A DNA stretch of 64,000 nt from Parapusillimonas granuli. Lineage in GTDB: Bacteria > Pseudomonadota > Gammaproteobacteria > Burkholderiales > Burkholderiaceae_B. Numbering within the stretch: position 1 is the first letter of the stretch; the number at the start of each line of letters is the position of its first letter. Below, piece after piece: positions 43,624 through 51,516 of the stretch. Made by a program: the position numbers and the translations under genes. The notes beneath the pieces were generated by a model. It was not told the origin of the DNA, ran no database searches, and saw nothing but the letters and a program-made list of their open reading frames with translations. Location of the stretch: positions 186,001 through 250,000 of the forward strand of contig NZ_JACCEM010000005.1 of assembly GCF_013416525.1 (NCBI RefSeq), in the 5' to 3' direction.

Positions 43624-44394
43624 TTATGTTGCGATGCCGAAATAGCCGCCGCGATAACCCATGTGCGCGGACAGGTCCCTTGCGGCTTGTTGTACGAGCG
43701 GCGCGAATTGCGCCATTTTCTGATTGGTGAGCCGTTCCAGAGGCCCGGAGATGCCCAGGGCGGCCACGACCTTGTCGAGCCCATTGAAGACGGGGGCCGC
43801 GATGCCGCCTATGCCCTGGCGCCATTCGCCGCGGTTGATGGCATAGCCGATGCGGGCGATGTCGGCCAGTTCGTGCTTGAGCGCAGGAATGGAGATATGG
43901 GTGTTTTCGGTGTGCTTGCGGACCGAATTGCCGTAGTGCTCGATGTAGTCGGGCGCCTGGAAGGCCAGCAGGGCCTTGCCGGTGGCCACGGCGTAGGCGG
44001 GAGCCCGCCCCCCCACGGTGGAATAGGCCAGCAGGGGCTGGGCGCTGTCGATCTTGTCGACGTAGACCACGTCGAGCCCGTCGAGGACCGACAGGTGGAC
44101 GGTTTCCCGGGTTTCGCGGGCGAGATCGCGCATGAACGGGGGCGCGAGCCGGCGGGCGTCCATGCCGGCGAGCTGGCGCGCGCCCAGTTCGAACATCTTG
44201 AGCGTGCAGCGGTAGGCGCCGGTGTCGGGATCGCGGCGCACGTACCCCGCATGCGTCAGCGTTTGCAGCGTGCGGTGGGTGTTGCTGCGGGTCAGGCCGA
44301 CTTCCGCGGCGATCTGGTCCAGCGTGAGGACCTCGCCGTCGAGCCGGCTGATGGTTTCCAGCACAGTGAGCCCTTTCAGTAAAGTTTTGTCCAC
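43624..44394 (-). CDS. IclR family transcriptional regulator
   Basis: A 256-residue regulator with a GTG start at 44394 preceded by AGGA. The winged helix has ISRLDGEVLTLDQIAAEVGL then TRSNTHRTLQTLTHAGYVRR. The effector domain has HLSVLDGLDVVYVDKID and RGEWRQGIGGIAAPVF. It heads the CoA-pathway operon and is divergent from a Bug protein gene. Two imperfect palindromes in the gap are likely sites, so it may control both directions. Confidence 0.92.
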   Translation of the reverse strand: MDKTLLKGLTVLETISRLDGEVLTLDQIAAEVGLTRSNTHRTLQTLTHAGYVRRDPDTGAYRCTLKMFELGARQLAGMDARRLAPPFMRDLARETRETVHLSVLDGLDVVYVDKIDSAQPLLAYSTVGGRAPAYAVATGKALLAFQAPDYIEHYGNSVRKHTENTHISIPALKHELADIARIGYAINRGEWRQGIGGIAAPVFNGLDKVVAALGISGPLERLTNQKMAQFAPLVQQAARDLSAHMGYRGGYFGIAT

Positions 44395-44398
44395 TTCA

Positions 44399-44417
44399 AT
44401 CCTAATTATTGGGAAAT
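44399..44417. promoter_or_regulatory. Possible IclR site A
   Basis: ATCCTAATTATTGGGAAAT overlaps the ribosome site of the iclR gene. It matches site B at 13 of 19 positions, and both have TCC/GGA-type symmetry. Confidence 0.4.
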
Positions 44418-44514
44418 ATAAGGGATTCTACCGCTTTTTATAGATGATTTGCCTCAATTTCCGCTAGATGTATGTTATATATTCGCCTACAAAAAATCAA
44501 ATATTAAAATCAAC

Positions 44515-44533
44515 ATTCCAATATTTAGGAAAT
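44515..44533. promoter_or_regulatory. Possible IclR site B
   Basis: ATTCCAATATTTAGGAAAT, a TTCC-N8-GGAA inverted repeat, ends 15 bp before the Bug gene ATG. It is related to site A. Confidence 0.4.
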
Positions 44534-44548
44534 TATAGGAGATAAGCC

Positions 44549-45517
44549 ATGTTCAAGAAAGTCTGCCGCCTGTTCGTCGCCGCTGCGCTGGCGACCACCG
44601 CTTCCTTCGCGGCCGCCGCGCCCTGGCCCGACGGGCCGGTGCGCATGATCGTGCCCTACCCGCCCGGCGGAGCCACCGACTTTTCCGCCCGCGTCTATGC
44701 GGAACACCTGGGCAAGATCCTGGGCAAGCCCATCGTGGTGGAAAACAAGGCCGGGGCCGCCGGCGAGATCGGCTCGCAATTCGTGGCGGCCGCGCCGGCC
44801 GACGGCTATACCTTGCTGCTGGGCGCGCTGGGCAGCATGGCCATCAATTCGCTGCTGCCGTCCAAGAAGCAGCCATACAAATTCCCCGAGGCGTTCGAGG
44901 GCGTGTCCATGGCGACGTCCACGCCGCTGGCCGTGGTGGTCCGCGCCGATCTTCCGGTGAAGAACATCCAGGAACTCATCGCCTACGCCAAGAAAAACAG
45001 CGGGCAGGTCAGCTATGGTTCAGCCGGCTATGGCTCGTCGCAGCACATGACGGCCGAGAAATTCCAGCAGGCGACCGGCATCAAGCTGCTGCACGTGCCC
45101 TACAAAGGCAGCGGGCCGGCGCTCACCGACCTCATCGGCGGCCAGGTCGACATGGTGTTCGACACCATGCCAACCCTGATGGGCCATGTGGGCAACAGCA
45201 AGCTGCGCTTCCTGGCGGTCACGACCAAGGACCGCGCCAAGACCTTGCCGAACGTGCCGACGCTGCAGGAGGAAGGCGTGAAGAATTTCGACGTTAGCAC
45301 GCGTTATGTGCTGCTGGCGCCCAAGGGCACGCCAGAGCCCATCCGCCAGCTGGTGTCCGACGCCATGAAAAAAGCCGCCGCCGAGCCTTCCGTCCAGAAA
45401 GCCATGGCCGGCCAGGGCGCCGACGCCGTGCCGACCGCGCCCGACGAAACCTACCAGGCGCTTGCCGCCGAAGTCGCCATCTGGGCCGACGTCGTGAAGA
45501 ACGCCGACCTGAAGTAA
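44549..45517 (+). CDS. Bug-family tripartite tricarboxylate transporter substrate-binding protein
   Basis: A 322-residue periplasmic protein with a signal peptide (FVAAALATTASFAAAAP). MIVPYPPGGATDFSARVYAE, VENKAGAAGEIGSQFVAAAP, YGSAGYGSSQHMTAEKFQ and HVPYKGSGPALTDLIGGQ are Bug motifs. It is divergent from the iclR gene and the CoA operon. It therefore probably binds the acid activated and degraded there. Confidence 0.95.
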   Translation: MFKKVCRLFVAAALATTASFAAAAPWPDGPVRMIVPYPPGGATDFSARVYAEHLGKILGKPIVVENKAGAAGEIGSQFVAAAPADGYTLLLGALGSMAINSLLPSKKQPYKFPEAFEGVSMATSTPLAVVVRADLPVKNIQELIAYAKKNSGQVSYGSAGYGSSQHMTAEKFQQATGIKLLHVPYKGSGPALTDLIGGQVDMVFDTMPTLMGHVGNSKLRFLAVTTKDRAKTLPNVPTLQEEGVKNFDVSTRYVLLAPKGTPEPIRQLVSDAMKKAAAEPSVQKAMAGQGADAVPTAPDETYQALAAEVAIWADVVKNADLK

Positions 45518-45572
45518 GGACGTCATGGGAACGGGCGGCGGGTGCCGCCGCCCGTCTCGCACAGGAGCGCAC

Positions 45573-47117
45573 ATGGAAAAACCGATAGACCTGGCCGTGG
45601 TGGGCGGAGGCTCCACCGCGGTATCGTTTCTGGCGCAATTCGTGGCGGAGCTGGATCGGGCGGATTACGGCGGCGCGCTGCGGGTCGCCGTGTTCGAGCC
45701 GCTGGGCGAAGTCGGGCCGGGGGAGCCTTACGCCCGGGACCTGCCCACCAATCTGCTCAACATCCCCGCAGGCCGGATGTCCGCATACGCCGAGCGCCGC
45801 GGCGATTTTCTTGAGTGGATCAACAGCCGGGGGCCGGAAGTCCTGGACCGGTACGGAATCCACGAGCCGGATGCCGGCGCCTTCCTGCCCCGGCCGCTGT
45901 TCGGCGAATATCTGGCCGACGTCTGGCGCAAGCTGTGCGCACGGGCCGGCGAACTGGGGATACGGATAGACCGGCTGCGGGCGCGTGTCGATGGCATGGC
46001 CCTGGATCCCGCGGGCGGGCGCTTGCGCCTTGAAACTTCGGCGGGCGAATTCCAGGCCCGGCGGGCCGTCCTGTGCAACGGCAATCTGCCTACCGTCAGC
46101 TACGCCGGGCTGCAAGGGCGCAAGGGGTATTTCAATAGTCCTTATCCCGTCGCCGACCTGGTGCGCCGGGTGGGGCGCGATGCCCGCGTGGGCATCATCG
46201 GTTCCAGCCTCAGCGCCATCGACGCCATCGTCGCGCTGAAGGAGTCCGGCCATGCCGGGCCCATGCTGGCCGTATCCCGCAGCGGCCGGCTGCCCGCCGT
46301 GCGCAGCACCATGGCGCCGCCGACGCCCATCGTTCCGCCCACGGCGCAAGAAATCACCGCCCTGGTCCGGAGCCCGGAGCGCGGGCTGACGCTGGAAGAC
46401 CTGTACGCGTTTTTAAGCGAACGCCTGGCCGCCACGGGCGACGCGCTCGATCTGGCCGACATCCTGGGGTACGGAGGCAGCCCGAAGGAAGCGCTGGGCC
46501 GCGAGATCGAGGCGTCGTCCACGCTGCCGCGCAGTTGGCAGGCCATCGCCATATCGCTCAATGAAGCCATCGAGCATGCATGGAGACTGATGCCCGACGC
46601 CGAGAGACGCCGTTTCCATGCCGACTGGCGCGCGCTATGGATGACGCGCCGCGCCACTTTTCCCATGGTCAACGCGGTCAAGATCAAGCGTTATCTGGAC
46701 GAAGGCGGCCTGCGGATACATGCCGGCAACAGCGGCCTGGATATCCACGCCGCCGGCGATGGGTTCGAGATCCGCCTGCCCGGCGCGCAAGGCGGCACGG
46801 CGGTCCACCGCGTCGATTTCGTCGTGAACGCCACGGGCATGTCCACCGACGTCAAGGCATCGCGGGATCCCCTGGTGCAGTCGCTGCTCGCGCGCGGCAT
46901 CGCCAAGGCCGATCCCTACGGGGGATTCGGCCTGGATTTCGATACCGGCTGCCTGCTGGATGCCAAGGGGGGCGTCGTCGAGAACATCAGTGTGCTGGGC
47001 AGCCTTGCCGTGGGCACGTATTTCTGGACGATGTCCCTGGACGTGAATGCGCGGTTGGCCCTGGAGCAGGCCAGGAGAATGGCCGGCGAGCTGTCGGTGG
47101 CCGGTGTTGCGGCGTGA
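45573..47117 (+). CDS. FAD/NAD(P)-binding protein
   Basis: A 514-residue protein. DLAVVGGGSTAVSFLAQFVA is the N-terminal dinucleotide site. GPGEPYARDLPTNLLNIPAG is the signature of the FAD-NAD(P)-binding family related to lysine/ornithine N-hydroxylase-like flavoproteins. ARVGIIGSSLSAIDAIVALK is a second site near residue 205, and VNATGMSTDV follows. ATG 45573 has AGGAG upstream. It lies 55 bp after the Bug gene, same strand. Substrate and pathway are unknown. Confidence 0.85.
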   Translation: MEKPIDLAVVGGGSTAVSFLAQFVAELDRADYGGALRVAVFEPLGEVGPGEPYARDLPTNLLNIPAGRMSAYAERRGDFLEWINSRGPEVLDRYGIHEPDAGAFLPRPLFGEYLADVWRKLCARAGELGIRIDRLRARVDGMALDPAGGRLRLETSAGEFQARRAVLCNGNLPTVSYAGLQGRKGYFNSPYPVADLVRRVGRDARVGIIGSSLSAIDAIVALKESGHAGPMLAVSRSGRLPAVRSTMAPPTPIVPPTAQEITALVRSPERGLTLEDLYAFLSERLAATGDALDLADILGYGGSPKEALGREIEASSTLPRSWQAIAISLNEAIEHAWRLMPDAERRRFHADWRALWMTRRATFPMVNAVKIKRYLDEGGLRIHAGNSGLDIHAAGDGFEIRLPGAQGGTAVHRVDFVVNATGMSTDVKASRDPLVQSLLARGIAKADPYGGFGLDFDTGCLLDAKGGVVENISVLGSLAVGTYFWTMSLDVNARLALEQARRMAGELSVAGVAA

Positions 47118-47127
47118 GCCGCTGTTT

Positions 47128-47241
47128 TCATTCGGCCTGGTGAAACACCCTGACCCGTGGGCTGGTCTTCGATAACATCGTGCGCGAAGCGACCCGCATA
47201 TCGTATTCGGTCTGCAGGTTCAGCCAAAAGCGGGCGTCCAT
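47128..47241 (-). pseudogene. Remnant of a HigA-type antitoxin
   Basis: Reading the minus strand, MDARFWLNLQTEYDMRVASR then a short tail and TGA. FWLNLQ-x-YD is the hallmark of the C-terminal end of HigA/VapI antitoxins. The helix-turn-helix that should precede it is absent, and no HigB toxin is present. The rest of the gap up to the SapC gene (47242-47413) shows no gene. Confidence 0.65.
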
Positions 47242-47413
47242 CTGGATGGTGGTCTTTGTCGTTTTGTAACACGGATTGCATCACGCAGGCCGCATGCGGG
47301 CGTGGTGCGCCCGGTTCCATCACGAACCGCCTCCTGCTTTACAATAGCCCCATTCCAGGCCTGCCGCTGCATTTGCATTGCCGGCGGGCCTCATTCGTTC
47401 AAAGGACTGCTGT

Positions 47414-48193
47414 ATGGCCAATCTACAAGCCGTGACCAAGGACCGGCATGCCGGCAAGCGCTGGCAGCGTTATTCCTCGTATTCATTCGCCGCCAACGAC
47501 GCGGTGGCGGCGCTCGTCGTGCAGGAACTGCCGAAGGCCTGCATGACTTTGCCCATCGGCTTCATTTCGGTGGAAGGCCGCTACGTGCCGGTGGCGGTGC
47601 AGGGGCTGGCGAGCGGCAAGAATCTGCTGGTGGCGCCCGACGGCCGCTGGCTGGGCGGCTACGTGCCGGCCGGCTATCGCGGCTATCCCTTCGTCCTGGC
47701 CAATGCGGAAGACGGCCGGCAGGTGTTGTGCGTGATCGAGGACAGCGGGCTGGTTTCCGAAACGGGCGGCGAGGCGTTCTTCGATGAGAGCGGGCAGCCG
47801 TCCAAGGCGGTGGGCGACGTGCTCAATTTCCTGAGCCAGGTGGCGGCCAATCGGCAGGCCACGCAGAACATATGCGCGGTGCTGCAAAAGCATGAACTTA
47901 TCCAGCCATGGCCCATCAAATTACAGACCGAGGCGGGCGAGCAGGCGGTCCAGGGCCTGTTCCGCATCGACGAGGCCGCGCTGAACGCGCTTCCCGCCGA
48001 AGCGCTGGACGAAGTCCGCAAGGCGGGCGCGCTGCCTATGGTGTATTGCCAGCTGCTGTCCATGCAGCATCTGCAGAAACTCGGCCAGCTCGCCCAGCAG
48101 CACGCGGCGGCGCAAGCTTCGTCCCTGCAGACGGCGGACGGCGAACTCGATCTGGAGTTTCTGAACGACGGCGGCACCATCCGTTTCAGCTGA
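47414..48193 (+). CDS. sapC: SapC family protein
   Basis: A 259-residue protein of the SapC family. VVQELPKACMTLPIGFISVE, GLASGKNLLVAPDGRWLGGY, VPAGYRGYPFVLANAEDG and the late LEFLNDGGTIRFS are typical. ATG 47414 begins MANLQAVTKDRHAGKRW. In Campylobacter fetus SapC is the first gene of the sapCDEF operon that exports S-layer proteins; SapC itself has no proven biochemical role. Here it precedes the ABC exporter, adaptor and outer-membrane channel genes in the same order. No signal peptide is seen. Confidence 0.87.
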   Translation: MANLQAVTKDRHAGKRWQRYSSYSFAANDAVAALVVQELPKACMTLPIGFISVEGRYVPVAVQGLASGKNLLVAPDGRWLGGYVPAGYRGYPFVLANAEDGRQVLCVIEDSGLVSETGGEAFFDESGQPSKAVGDVLNFLSQVAANRQATQNICAVLQKHELIQPWPIKLQTEAGEQAVQGLFRIDEAALNALPAEALDEVRKAGALPMVYCQLLSMQHLQKLGQLAQQHAAAQASSLQTADGELDLEFLNDGGTIRFS

Positions 48194-48289
48194 AATGGGT
48201 CCGGCGGGAGTCTGGACCCGGACGGAGCCGCCGAGGTTTAAGCTGAATTTAAGAGATGTAAAGGGCCGGCTCCGCAGGGGCCGGAACCC

Positions 48290-48317
48290 TTGGGAAATCC
48301 TCTTAACGTGCTATAGT
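48290..48317 (+). promoter_or_regulatory. Promoter of the type I secretion genes
   Basis: TTGGGA, a 16-bp gap and TATAGT, 91 bp before the ABC exporter ATG. Just upstream is a short GC hairpin around 48264-48284 (CCGGC/GCCGG stem). This suggests that the exporter genes can be transcribed apart from sapC. Confidence 0.5.
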
Positions 48318-48408
48318 AAAAAGCTTTTTCAAGAAATCAGCAGTTCTTTGGTCTTTCCTCTTCACATGCGGCGCACCCCGCCGCTGTGTGATGCTTACAG
48401 GTTAATTC

Positions 48409-50163
48409 ATGAAGTCAACCCGTCGCACCGAACTGGGCGAGGCGCTGTACCGCTTTCGCAAGACGTTCTATAGCCTGGCCGCATTCAGTTGTGTCATCAA
48501 TATTCTGGCGCTCACGCCTTCCATCTACATGCTGCAAGTGTACGATCGCGTGCTGGCCAGCAGTAACGAGACCACGCTGTTGATGCTGACATTGCTGGTC
48601 GTGGGCTTGTTCATGCTGTCGGGCTTGCTGGAATTCACCCGTTCGTCCGTGCTGATCCGGGTGGGCAACCGGTTCGACATGATGCTCAACCAGCGTGTGT
48701 TCACCGCGGCATTCGAGCGCAACCTGCGCCGCCAGGGCGGCAACCCCTCGCAGGCCATCCACGACTTGACCAATCTGCGCCAGTTCCTGACGGGCAATGC
48801 GCTGTTCGCTTTTTTCGACGCGCCCTGGACGCCTATATATATAGTGGTCACCTTCATGGTGCACCCCTTGCTGGGGCTGATCACCCTGGGCGGCTCCATC
48901 ATTTTGTTCGTGCTGGCCTACATCACCAACATCGCCACCCAGAAACCGCTGGCCGAAGCCAACCAGGCGTCCATCGCGGCGGGCGCGTTCGCCAACAACC
49001 ATTTGCGCAACGCCGAGGTCATCGAGGCCATGGGCATGCTGCCCGGGCTGCGTTCGCGCTGGTTCGGCCAGCACAGCAGGGTGCTGTCGCTGCAGACCCT
49101 GGCGTCCGACCGCAACGCGCGCATCAGCACGATCACGCGTTTCGTGCGCATCTCCCTGCAGTCGCTGATCCTGGGGGCGGGGGCGCTGCTGGTCATCGAA
49201 GGCAAGATCACGGCGGGCATGATGATCGTCTGCTCCATCCTCATGGGCAAGGCGCTGGGCCCGGTCGAGCTGGCCATCGGGACCTGGAAGCAGGCGCTGT
49301 CCACGCGCCAGGCCTATGCGCGCCTCGATGAAATGCTGCAGTCGGCGCCGCCGCGCGGCGAAACCCTCAGCCTGCCGGCGCCCAAGGGCGAGCTCCTGCT
49401 CGAAAACGTGTACGCATCGGCCCCCGGCGGCCAGACGGCCATCCTGAAGGGGCTGAACTTCGGGGTCAAGGCGGGTGAAGTCGTGGGCATCATCGGGCCG
49501 TCGGCTTCGGGCAAGTCCACGCTGGCGCGCCTGCTGGTGGGCGTGTGGCCGGCCCAGGCGGGCAAGGTGCGGCTGGACGGCGCCGACGTCTATTTGTGGA
49601 ACAAGGACGAACTCGGCCCGCACATCGGCTATCTGCCCCAGGACATCGAGCTGTTCGAGGGCAGCATCGCCGAGAACATCGCGCGGTTCGGCGAACCCGA
49701 CCCGGCCAAGGTGATCCAGGCGGCCGAGCGCGCCGGCGTGCACGAAATGATTCTGCGCCTGCCCAAGGGCTACGATACCCGCCTGGGCATGGACGGCGCC
49801 TCTTTGTCGGGGGGCCAGAAGCAGCGCATCGCGCTGGCCCGGGCCATCTACGGCGATCCCGCCCTGGTGGTGCTGGACGAGCCCAACTCCAACCTGGACG
49901 ACGTCGGCGAGGCCGCGCTGGTCCAGACCATTCTGGATCTGAAGAAGCGGGGCGCCACGGTCATCCTGATCACGCATCGCATGAACGTGCTCAGCGCGGT
50001 CGACAAGCTGCTGGTCATGCGCGAAGGCACGCCCACCATGTATGGCCCGCGCGAAGAGGTCCTGAAGGCGCTGCGTCAGCAGCAGATTCAGGCGGCCGCG
50101 TCGGCCGCCGCGCAGCCGGGGGGGCCGACCCCTTTGCAGATCGTCGCTAAAGGCCAGGCTTGA
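48409..50163 (+). CDS. Type I secretion system ABC exporter (PrtD/SapD-like)
   Basis: A 584-residue inner-membrane ABC exporter. Residues 1-300 are the membrane domain (INILALTPSIYMLQVYDRVL, then FFDAPWTPIYIVVTFMVHPL). The ATPase follows with Walker A GPSASGKST, Q-loop YLPQDIELFEG, signature LSGGQKQRIALARAI and Walker B LVVLDEPNSNLDD. It lacks a C39 peptidase domain, as do PrtD-type exporters of proteases and S-layer proteins. It recognises C-terminal signals. The next two genes complete the tripartite channel. Confidence 0.95.
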   Translation: MKSTRRTELGEALYRFRKTFYSLAAFSCVINILALTPSIYMLQVYDRVLASSNETTLLMLTLLVVGLFMLSGLLEFTRSSVLIRVGNRFDMMLNQRVFTAAFERNLRRQGGNPSQAIHDLTNLRQFLTGNALFAFFDAPWTPIYIVVTFMVHPLLGLITLGGSIILFVLAYITNIATQKPLAEANQASIAAGAFANNHLRNAEVIEAMGMLPGLRSRWFGQHSRVLSLQTLASDRNARISTITRFVRISLQSLILGAGALLVIEGKITAGMMIVCSILMGKALGPVELAIGTWKQALSTRQAYARLDEMLQSAPPRGETLSLPAPKGELLLENVYASAPGGQTAILKGLNFGVKAGEVVGIIGPSASGKSTLARLLVGVWPAQAGKVRLDGADVYLWNKDELGPHIGYLPQDIELFEGSIAENIARFGEPDPAKVIQAAERAGVHEMILRLPKGYDTRLGMDGASLSGGQKQRIALARAIYGDPALVVLDEPNSNLDDVGEAALVQTILDLKKRGATVILITHRMNVLSAVDKLLVMREGTPTMYGPREEVLKALRQQQIQAAASAAAQPGGPTPLQIVAKGQA

Positions 50164-50165
50164 AC

Positions 50166-51512
50166 ATGAATTGGTTGAACAAGAAAGACTCCGACAGCAG
50201 CCTGGACATGCCGGGCGGCAAGGTCGATACGAACTTCGGCGCCCCCCTGCGCTGGGGGCTGGCGGTGCTGCTGCTGGGCTTCGGCGGCTTTGCGGCATGG
50301 GCGGCGTTCGCGCCGCTGGACGCGGGCGTGCCCGCCAACGCCACCGTGCAGGTCTTCGGCAACCGCAAGTCGGTGCAGCACCTGGAAGGCGGCACGGTCG
50401 AGGAAATCCTGGTGCGCGAAGGCGACCAGGTGAAGGCCGGCCAGATCCTGATCCGCCTGAACGACACGCGCGCCGTGGCGGAGCAGGGCGTGATCAGCTC
50501 GCAATACATACTGGCCAAGACCACGGAAGCCCGCCTGCTGGCCGAGCGCGACGGCCTGCCCAAGATCCAGTACGATCCGGCCGTGGCCGAGCGCTTCCAG
50601 AACGATCCGCGCTACATCAGCGCCACCAGCACGCAGGACATGCTGTTCACGACCCGGCGCGAAGCGCTTGAAGGCGAAATCGCCATCCTGCAGGAAAACC
50701 TGCACGGCGCCGAGCAGCAATTGAAGGGCTTGGCCCAGGTGCAGGCCAATCGCAAGAACCAGATCAGTTTCATCCAGCGCGAACTGAAGGGCGTGCGCGA
50801 GCTGGCCAAAGAAGGCTATTTGCCGCGCAACCGCATGTTCGAGCTCGAACGCGACGCGGCGCAGCTGCAGGCCGCCCTGTCCAACGACGTGGTCGAAGCC
50901 GGGCGGACCCGCAACCAGGTGGCCGAACTGAAGCTGCGCATCCTGCAGCGCCGCCAGGACTACCAAAAGGAAGTCCAGTCCCAGCTTTCCGAGGTCCAGA
51001 AGGAAGCGTCCGCGCTGGGCGACCGGCTGGCCTCGCTGGATTACACCGTGCGCGAAACCAAGATACGCGCGCCCATCGACGGCTACGTGCAGAATCTCAG
51101 CGTGCACACGGTCGGCGGCGTCATCCGCCCGGGCACCGAGGTCATGGAAGTGGTGCCGCTGGACCACACTTACATCGTACAGGCGCAGGTGCCGGTGCAG
51201 GCCATCGACAAGGTTCACCCCGACCTCGACGTCGAAATCACCTTTCCCGCCTTCAACCATGCCCAGACGCCGAACATTCCCGGCAAGGTCTTGACGGTGT
51301 CGGCCGACCGGCTGGTGGACCAGGCCACGCACATGCCGTACTACCTGGCGCAGGTGAAGGTCACGCCCAAGGGCATGGAGATGCTGGCGGGCAACGCCAT
51401 CCGCCCGGGCATGCCGGCGTCGGTGTTGATCCGCACCGGCGAGCGTACTATGCTCAGCTATCTGCTCAAGCCCTTCCTGGAACGGCTCGATAAATCCTTC
51501 AAGGAGCAATAG
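50166..51512 (+). CDS. Type I secretion membrane-fusion protein (HlyD/PrtE/SapE-like)
   Basis: A 448-residue adaptor. One N-terminal membrane span (LRWGLAVLLLGFGGFAAWAA) is followed by a biotinyl-lipoyl half HLEGGTVEEILVREGDQVKA. A long coiled-coil hairpin runs from about residue 150 to 300, then DYTVRETKIRAPIDGYVQNL and a beta-barrel domain. ATG 50166 is 3 bp after the exporter stop; an in-frame TTG at 50160 would overlap that stop. It bridges the ABC exporter and the TolC-like channel. Confidence 0.94.
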   Translation: MNWLNKKDSDSSLDMPGGKVDTNFGAPLRWGLAVLLLGFGGFAAWAAFAPLDAGVPANATVQVFGNRKSVQHLEGGTVEEILVREGDQVKAGQILIRLNDTRAVAEQGVISSQYILAKTTEARLLAERDGLPKIQYDPAVAERFQNDPRYISATSTQDMLFTTRREALEGEIAILQENLHGAEQQLKGLAQVQANRKNQISFIQRELKGVRELAKEGYLPRNRMFELERDAAQLQAALSNDVVEAGRTRNQVAELKLRILQRRQDYQKEVQSQLSEVQKEASALGDRLASLDYTVRETKIRAPIDGYVQNLSVHTVGGVIRPGTEVMEVVPLDHTYIVQAQVPVQAIDKVHPDLDVEITFPAFNHAQTPNIPGKVLTVSADRLVDQATHMPYYLAQVKVTPKGMEMLAGNAIRPGMPASVLIRTGERTMLSYLLKPFLERLDKSFKEQ

Positions 51513-51516
51513 CATC

